From Ruminococcaceae bacterium UBA5391 (lineage in GTDB: Bacteria; Bacillota; Clostridia; Oscillospirales; Acutalibacteraceae): 11,525 nt of DNA. The stretch lies in the NCBI GenBank assembly GCA_002410755.1, contig DHOL01000078.1, forward strand, positions 27,511-39,035, given 5' to 3'. Positions within the stretch are counted from its first letter, which is position 1. The number at the start of each line of letters is the position of its first letter. The notes beneath the pieces were generated by a model, which saw only the letters and a list, made by a program, of their open reading frames with translations, did not search any database and had not been told where the DNA came from. A program made the position numbers and the translations under genes. Shown one piece after another: positions 6,823 to 11,525 of this stretch.

Positions 6823-7938
6823 ATGGGAAAAAAAGTTATGGTTGGCATGAGCGGCGGGGTGGACAGCTCCGTTGCCGCCTGCCTTCTACAAGAGCAGGGA
6901 TATGAAGTCTGTGGAGCAACCCTCCACCTTTATGACAATGCGGATGCCGGAATCCGGTCACGCACCTGCTGTTCCCTGAAGGACGTGGAAGATGCGCGTG
7001 CCGTTGCGTACCGGCTCGGCATTGAGCACTATGTGTTCAACTTCGGCCCGGAATTCCGGCGTGACGTAATGGAGCGGTTTGCACGCGGCTATGCGTGCGG
7101 GGAAACACCGAACCCCTGCATTGACTGCAACCGGTTTATAAAATTCGGGAAGATGCTTGAGCGTGCAAAACTGCTTGGCATGGACTGCATTGCGACGGGA
7201 CATTATGCCCGTGTGGAGTATGACCGGTCACGTGGCCGGTACCTGCTCAAAAAGGCAAAGGATGTTTCCAAAGACCAGACCTATGTACTGTATTCGCTGA
7301 CACAGGATGGGCTTGCGCATACGCTTTTTCCGCTCGGTTCGCTTCTTAAGTCCGAAGTGCGCCGCATTGCGGAGGAACACGGCTTTGTCAACGCAAAAAA
7401 GCCGGACAGTGAAGATATCTGTTTTGTCCCTGACGGAAATTATGCCGGATTTTTGGAACACAAGATGGGCCTTAGCTCAGAGCCGGGGAATTTTGTGGAC
7501 TGTGCGGGAAATGTGATTGGAAGGCACCGCGGCCTGCTCCATTATACGGTCGGCCAGCGGAAGGGACTCGGAAGCTTCGGCGAACCCAAGTATGTCGTCC
7601 GGAAAGACGCGGCGGCAAATACGGTCGTTCTTGGCGGAAACAGCGACCTAGCATGCAGCAGCTTCACGGTTGGGGAAGTCAACTGGATTTCTGTTGCGTG
7701 CCTTCCGGGGCCCGCCGAAGCCGATGTTAAGGTGCGCTACAGCCAGAAAGCGTTTCCGGCGGAAGTAATTCCGTTGCCGGATGGCAGGGCCGAAGTCCGG
7801 TTCCAGGAACCACAGCGCGCCGTAGCACCGGGCCAGGCTGCCGTTTTTTACCAGGGGGACGAAGTGCTTGGCGGCGGGACAATTTTGCCGATGACAGGCG
7901 GGAAAGATAAGGCAGGGCGAAAAAATGATTTATGCTGA
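6823..7938 (+). CDS. mnmA: tRNA-specific 2-thiouridylase MnmA
   Basis: MnmA activates U34 of tRNA-Lys, tRNA-Glu and tRNA-Gln with ATP and replaces O2 by sulfur, giving s2U34, the base of wobble modifications such as mnm5s2U. The 371-residue length is standard. The PP-loop SGGVDSS is at residues 10-16. The tRNA/catalytic loop NPCIDCN (97-103) carries C102, matching the family's nucleophile-side cysteine, and C200 in DSEDICFVPDG matches the second catalytic cysteine. GHYAR (126-130), KDQTYVLYSL (150-159) and the GQRKGLG segment (244-250) are further family markers; the C-terminal third is the beta-barrel part. C99 occupies a position that is an aspartate in the E. coli enzyme as I recall it, giving CxxC plus a third cysteine. 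GAGAGGA (6808-6814) precedes the ATG by 8 bp. The 3' end overlaps the cysteine desulfurase by 14 bp, its expected sulfur donor. The identification is very firm. Confidence 0.97.
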   Translation: MGKKVMVGMSGGVDSSVAACLLQEQGYEVCGATLHLYDNADAGIRSRTCCSLKDVEDARAVAYRLGIEHYVFNFGPEFRRDVMERFARGYACGETPNPCIDCNRFIKFGKMLERAKLLGMDCIATGHYARVEYDRSRGRYLLKKAKDVSKDQTYVLYSLTQDGLAHTLFPLGSLLKSEVRRIAEEHGFVNAKKPDSEDICFVPDGNYAGFLEHKMGLSSEPGNFVDCAGNVIGRHRGLLHYTVGQRKGLGSFGEPKYVVRKDAAANTVVLGGNSDLACSSFTVGEVNWISVACLPGPAEADVKVRYSQKAFPAEVIPLPDGRAEVRFQEPQRAVAPGQAAVFYQGDEVLGGGTILPMTGGKDKAGRKNDLC

Positions 7939-9058
7939 CCATGCGGCGACGGCACCGCTCTCTAAAACAGCACTGGAAGCCATGACGCCGTACCTCACGA
8001 CGGAATTTGGCAATGCTTCAACGATTTCTGCTCCCGGACGGAGGGCAAAGCGTGCACTTGAGGAGGCCCGGGAAACGGTTGCGGCGGCATTTGGTGCAAA
8101 GCCGCATGAAATCTATTTCACATCGGGCGGCTCAGAATCCGACAACTGGGCTCTCCGCTCCGCAGTGAAAGCCGCCGGACCGGGGAGGGATGGGTTGATT
8201 ACCGATGCCGCCGAGCATCATGCCGTGTTGCGAACGGCGGAAAAGCTGAAAAATGATGGTTTCCATGTAAAAATTCTTGGCGTAGGGAAGGACTGCCGCG
8301 TGGAACCCGTTGCCCTGCGCAGTGCCCTTGGAGAAAAGACAGCGCTTGTGAGCGTTATGGCGGCAAACAACGAAGTGGGAACCATCATGCCGGTTTCGGA
8401 GCTTGCCCTTGCGGCGCATCGGTCTGGGGCGCTGTTCCATACGGATGCCGTGCAGGCGGCCGGGCATATTCCGCTGAATGTGCGCCGACTTCACGTTGAC
8501 CTTCTGTCTTTTTCCGCTCACAAGTTTGGCGGCCCAAAGGGCTTCGGCGGGCTTTTTGTACGGGAAGGGATTGAACTGGAGCCGCTCGTTTTCGGCGGCG
8601 GCCAGGAGCGCGGCCTACGCGCCGGTACGGAGAACGTTGCCGGCGCCGTTGGGACAGCCGCTGCACTCGCGGAATCCTGCCGAGCCATGGTGAAAAACGA
8701 AACATATGTCAGTGCGCTTCGTGACCGGCTTATCTGCGGCATCCTGAAAATTCCGGGTTCCTATTTAACCGGGGACAGGAAGAACCGCCTGCCCGGCAGC
8801 GCCTCCTTTGTCTTTGAGGGTGTGGAAGGCGAAGCGCTTCTTCTCTTGCTTGACCAGTGCGGCATCTGTGCGTCGTCCGGCTCAGCCTGTTCTTCGGGCG
8901 CGGCAGAGCCTTCCCATGTTCTGCTTGCCATGGGCATCCCGCCGGAGCTTGCCCGCGGTGCGCTCCGCCTGACGCTTGGTGCGGACAACAGCGCGGAGGA
9001 TGTGGAGGCAATCCTTGCAGTCCTGCCGGGAATCATTTCCCGCTTGCGCGGTGCATAG
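7925..9058 (+). CDS. Cysteine desulfurase (NifS/IscS family), probable sulfur donor to MnmA
   Basis: The enzyme is a PLP-dependent class V aminotransferase fold that takes sulfur from L-cysteine, leaving alanine and an enzyme-bound persulfide. The 377-residue length is normal. It starts with YADHAATAPL, has the TSGGSESDN phosphate-binding loop (66-74), EHHAVL with the PLP-stacking histidine (98/99), HTDAVQAAGH (172-181), the PLP lysine K200 in SFSAHKFGGPKG, and RAGTEN (232-237). The persulfide cysteine C322 lies in SSGSACSSG on a short loop, typical of the NifS-like group rather than the longer-loop IscS group. The start overlaps mnmA by 14 bp, giving translational coupling. This parallels the yrvO-mnmA pair of Bacillus subtilis, where the desulfurase serves s2U34 formation, so the same job is inferred. 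It could also supply iron-sulfur clusters, but no iscU-like scaffold gene is nearby. The family call is very firm. Confidence 0.95.
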   Translation: MIYADHAATAPLSKTALEAMTPYLTTEFGNASTISAPGRRAKRALEEARETVAAAFGAKPHEIYFTSGGSESDNWALRSAVKAAGPGRDGLITDAAEHHAVLRTAEKLKNDGFHVKILGVGKDCRVEPVALRSALGEKTALVSVMAANNEVGTIMPVSELALAAHRSGALFHTDAVQAAGHIPLNVRRLHVDLLSFSAHKFGGPKGFGGLFVREGIELEPLVFGGGQERGLRAGTENVAGAVGTAAALAESCRAMVKNETYVSALRDRLICGILKIPGSYLTGDRKNRLPGSASFVFEGVEGEALLLLLDQCGICASSGSACSSGAAEPSHVLLAMGIPPELARGALRLTLGADNSAEDVEAILAVLPGIISRLRGA

Positions 9059-9083
9059 CATTCGCAGGAAAGGGGAAAAAATC

Positions 9084-10010
9084 ATGAATTACTTTGATCT
9101 ACATTGTGACACGGCTACGGAATGTTTCCAAAAGCACTGTAGCCTTGCCCGGAACAGTCTGGCCCTCGATCTGGAGCGCACAGCGGGCTATGAAAAATGG
9201 GCGCAGGTTTTCGCGGTTTGGATTGATGACAGTCTGCGCGGTGAAGAAGCGTTCCGTTATTTCAGGAGTGTCGCGCAGTTTTTTGCAGGAGAGACAGCAA
9301 AAAATAAAGGAACCGTCTCATTCTGCCGGACAGCCGGAGAACTGAAAAAAGCCGCGGGATCGGGAAAGCGGGCGGCGCTGCTTTCCATTGAGGGCTCGGC
9401 TGCGCTCGCAGGGAACCTTCAGCATTTGTATGACGCAAAACGTCTCGGCGTCAGCCTGATTACCCTTACCTGGAACGGGCGCTGTGAAGTCGGGGACGGT
9501 TGCGGGGTATCGGATGCAGGGGGCTTGACGCCATTTGGGAAAAGGCTTGTCCGGGAGATGAACCGCCTGTGCATGGTCGTTGATGTTTCCCACCTCTCGG
9601 AAAAAGGGTTCTGGGATGTTGCGCGAACGGCACAGAGGCCGTTTGTTGCAAGCCACTCGGATTCCAAGGCAGTCTGCGGACACCGGCGCAACCTTACGGA
9701 TGAGCAGTTCTGTGAAATTGCGAAAGGAGGAGGCCTTGTCGGGATGAACCTCTGCGCCAGTTTCCTCAGCGAGAGTGTCGCTTCGGTGGAAGATGTTCTG
9801 CGGCATGCGGACCATTTTTTAAACCTTGGCGGGGAGAATGCCCTTGCCGTCGGTTCTGACTTTGACGGGTGTACGCCGGTGGAGGGCCTTGACCGGGTGG
9901 AGAGAATGGGCCGGCTTTGCGGCCTTTTGAAAGATGAATTTGGGAGAGAAGTTGCAGACCGGATTTTTTGGGAAAATGCATTTGATTTTTTTGCCAAAAA
10001 TATGAACTGA
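9084..10010 (+). CDS. Membrane dipeptidase-like zinc peptidase (family M19)
   Basis: From the ATG at 9084 the product has 308 residues, typical for bacterial M19 peptidases. The ATG follows AGGAAAGGGG (9066-9075), and the first residues FDLHCDT begin the catalytic barrel, so an earlier in-frame start at 8976 is rejected. Binuclear zinc ligands match the family: H7 and D9 in HCDT, the bridging E103 in SIEGSAAL, H170 in VVDVSHLS, and H191 in ASHSD. GSDFDG (257-262) holds the conserved aspartate near the substrate. These enzymes cleave dipeptides with relaxed specificity, including Cys-Gly in the mammalian renal enzyme, and some bacterial members accept D-residues at the C-terminal side. No signal peptide is visible, so it is probably cytoplasmic. 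It starts 25 bp after the cysteine desulfurase and is likely in the same operon. The family is firm; substrate unknown. Confidence 0.93.
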   Translation: MNYFDLHCDTATECFQKHCSLARNSLALDLERTAGYEKWAQVFAVWIDDSLRGEEAFRYFRSVAQFFAGETAKNKGTVSFCRTAGELKKAAGSGKRAALLSIEGSAALAGNLQHLYDAKRLGVSLITLTWNGRCEVGDGCGVSDAGGLTPFGKRLVREMNRLCMVVDVSHLSEKGFWDVARTAQRPFVASHSDSKAVCGHRRNLTDEQFCEIAKGGGLVGMNLCASFLSESVASVEDVLRHADHFLNLGGENALAVGSDFDGCTPVEGLDRVERMGRLCGLLKDEFGREVADRIFWENAFDFFAKNMN

Positions 10011-10013
10011 ACC

Positions 10014-10043
10014 TTGCTACCGGGCCGCTGCTTATGCTATGAT
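10014..10043 (+). promoter_or_regulatory. Promoter for the WYL regulator gene
   Basis: TTGCTA (10014-10019), an 18-bp spacer and TATGAT (10038-10043) with TGC directly before it (extended -10). Transcription would start near 10050, giving a leader of only about 20 nt that begins essentially at the ribosome binding site GGGAGGTGA (10051-10059). It sits just after the dipeptidase stop and makes the WYL-MYG1 pair a separate unit. Confidence 0.65.
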
Positions 10044-10069
10044 GAAAAAGGGGAGGTGAGGCTGCCCCT

Positions 10070-11125
10070 ATGCCGAAATCGAAAAATCAAAAGCTGAAGC
10101 TGCTTTACCTGCGGAAAATTCTGCTGGAGCGTACGGATGAAAAGCATCCGATGACACTGGAGCAGATGGAAGAGGAACTGGAAAAGTGCGGGATCCATTC
10201 CCAGCGCAAGAGCCTTTACAGGGATCTTGAAAGCCTGCGCGAATTTGGGCTGGATATTGTTCGGTGCCGTTCAAAAACGACGTCATATTTTGTCGCGAAT
10301 CGCGGTTTTGAGCTTCCGGAGCTGAAAATCCTTGCAGACGCCGTTGCATGTTCACGCTTTATTACGGAGAAAAAGTCAGCACAGCTGATTGAAAAAATCG
10401 GAAAGCTTGCAAGCAGCCCGGAGGCATCTCTCCTGAAGCGGCAGGTCTTTGTCCGCGGCAGGGTAAAAACGCAGAATGAACAGATTTACTACAATGTTGA
10501 CACCATCCATCGGGCGATTGCCCTGAAATGTGCGGTCGCGTTCCGGTATTTTGAGTACTGTGTAGAATGGGGCTCACCGGATCACTGGTCAAAGGAATAT
10601 CGCTGCGGTGGGAAAAAACACATTGCTTTTCCGTATGCCCTTGTCTGGAATGACGAAAACTACTATATGACCGCTTACTACAAAAAGTACGGTGGCATCA
10701 CGAATTTCCGTGTTGATAAGATGGAGGGAATTGAAATCCTGTCGCCGGATGCTTTTCAAAAGCCGGAGCATCTGTCTTTCAGTCCTGCTGAATACTCAAA
10801 AAAGGTATTTGGCATGTTCAGCGGCGATGAGCAGCGCGTTACCCTGCGCTTTGACAATTCACTGCTCGGTGTTGTGCTGGACCGCTTTGGCAAAGGCGTT
10901 GAAATCCGCAGGGCGAACGGTACCAATTTCCTCGTCAGTTTTGACGCAATTGTCGGGCCGACAATGCTTGGCTGGATTTTTGAATTCGGCAGTAAGGTGA
11001 GGGTGATAAAGCCGGAAAGCCTGGCGCGCGAACTCTGCCGGATGTCTGAAGAACAGCTCTCTATTTATTCCTTATCTGGCGCTGAAAGCACCGCAAATTC
11101 ACAAGGAGGAACCCTGACAAAATGA
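10070..11125 (+). CDS. WYL-domain transcriptional regulator
   Basis: The product has 351 residues. An N-terminal winged helix-turn-helix (about 8-75) has the recognition segment SQRKSLYRDLESL (44-56), as in DeoR/HTH-11 type WYL regulators. The WYL domain spans about 145-225 and includes IAFPYALVWNDENYYMTAY (185-203) and the NFRVDKM strand (212-218), which carries the conserved arginine of the ligand-binding Sm-like fold. The C-terminal WCX region (about 255-325) follows. WYL proteins sense nucleic acids or nucleotides in several studied cases and regulate DNA-damage or defence genes, but many have no known ligand. GGGAGGTGA (10051-10059) precedes the ATG. The last codons overlap the next gene's start by 4 bp (ATGA), so the downstream MYG1-family gene is its closest candidate partner or target. 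Basic charge in the N-terminus (KSKNQKLK) is visible. Family firm; target inferred. Confidence 0.92.
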   Translation: MPKSKNQKLKLLYLRKILLERTDEKHPMTLEQMEEELEKCGIHSQRKSLYRDLESLREFGLDIVRCRSKTTSYFVANRGFELPELKILADAVACSRFITEKKSAQLIEKIGKLASSPEASLLKRQVFVRGRVKTQNEQIYYNVDTIHRAIALKCAVAFRYFEYCVEWGSPDHWSKEYRCGGKKHIAFPYALVWNDENYYMTAYYKKYGGITNFRVDKMEGIEILSPDAFQKPEHLSFSPAEYSKKVFGMFSGDEQRVTLRFDNSLLGVVLDRFGKGVEIRRANGTNFLVSFDAIVGPTMLGWIFEFGSKVRVIKPESLARELCRMSEEQLSIYSLSGAESTANSQGGTLTK

Positions 11126-11525
11126 AAATTGCAAACATCGCTCTGACGCATGCCGGAAAATTTCACGCGGATGATGTGTTTTCTTCGGCATTCCTGAAAA
11201 TCATCAATCCGAAAATCCGCATTGTTCGGGTAACGGAAGTGCCGGAAGGCTTTGAGGGTATTGTGTATGATATCGGACGCGGAAAGTTTGACCATCACCA
11301 GGAAAAGGCTGAAATCCGCGAAAACGGCGTGCCCTATGCGGCGTTTGGCCTTCTTTGGAGGGAATATGGGCAGAGCTTCCTCGAAGAGAGCGGATGCCCG
11401 CGGGAAGACTCTGCCGCCGAGACTGCACACTTTGATGAGCACTTCATCCAGCCCCTTGATGCCGATGATAACACCGGCTGCGGTTGCCAGCTTGCGGGAG
11501 CGATCGGTGCGTTTAACCCGGTCTG
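11122..11525 (+). CDS. MYG1/UPF0160 family protein, N-terminal part (3' end outside window)
   Basis: The frame is open from the ATG at 11122 to the window end, giving 134 residues. AAGGAGGA at 11103-11110, inside the WYL gene, precedes it by 11 bp, and the start overlaps the WYL stop by 4 bp. The opening THAGKFHADDVFSSAFL (9-25) with H10, H15 and D17, the segment VYDIGRGKFDHHQ (48-60) with a DHH triplet at 57-59, and NGVPYAAFGLLWREYG (68-83) are hallmark motifs of the MYG1 (UPF0160) family, related to DHH phosphoesterases. LDADDN (112-117) is a further acidic metal-site candidate. The eukaryotic member MYG1 has been described as a 3'-5' exoribonuclease; bacterial members are poorly characterised, so a nuclease or nucleotide phosphoesterase role is an inference. 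About the N-terminal half is probably present, and no break is seen. Confidence 0.9.
   Translation, partial: MKIANIALTHAGKFHADDVFSSAFLKIINPKIRIVRVTEVPEGFEGIVYDIGRGKFDHHQEKAEIRENGVPYAAFGLLWREYGQSFLEESGCPREDSAAETAHFDEHFIQPLDADDNTGCGCQLAGAIGAFNPV

Noticed and set aside
8976..9083. Upstream start for the dipeptidase, inside the cysteine desulfurase gene
   Set aside because: The extra 36 residues overlap the conserved end of the desulfurase, and the ATG at 9084 has a good ribosome binding site and begins the catalytic barrel directly.

Overview
The window reads as a chromosomal segment of an anaerobic Clostridia-type Firmicute, probably from the Ruminococcaceae/Oscillospiraceae area. This is inferred from roughly 50-55% G+C, strong AGGAGG-type ribosome binding sites, a DUF421-DUF4363 gene pair typical of spore-forming clostridia, and a cysteine desulfurase gene coupled to mnmA. 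No species call is possible from the sequence alone. Genes are tightly packed: no gene-free stretch exceeds 300 bases, and the longest gap (about 208 bp, 4265-4472) holds two divergent promoters.

Bases 1-6800 are a cell-surface polysaccharide region. It starts inside a glycosyltransferase, followed by a polysaccharide co-polymerase (Wzz-like) fused to a degenerate BY-kinase-like ATPase domain. A long hairpin then separates these from a two-gene membrane module (DUF421, DUF4363) with no obvious sugar role. Next is a GT4 glycosyltransferase on the minus strand. Divergent from it is a plus-strand pair, a GT2 (TTG start) and a GT4 glycosyltransferase, closed by a strong intrinsic terminator. Both divergent units have near-consensus extended -10 promoters.

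Bases 6823-10010 hold mnmA (tRNA U34 2-thiouridylase), an overlapping cysteine desulfurase, and an M19-family dipeptidase 25 bp downstream. The first two form a sulfur-transfer pair: the desulfurase supplies persulfide sulfur and MnmA puts it on the wobble uridine of tRNA Lys/Glu/Gln. The dipeptidase may be co-transcribed, and a cysteine-supply role is a speculation raised in the findings.

Bases 10014-11525 hold a separately promoted WYL-domain regulator that overlaps by 4 bp the start of a MYG1/UPF0160-family gene, which runs off the window.

I found no tRNA or rRNA gene, CRISPR array, insertion sequence, phage gene or attachment site, and no clear undescribed multi-gene system. The most notable items are the Wzz-pseudokinase fusion, the terminator abutting the mnmA ribosome binding site, the three-cysteine MnmA, and the WYL-MYG1 overlap.
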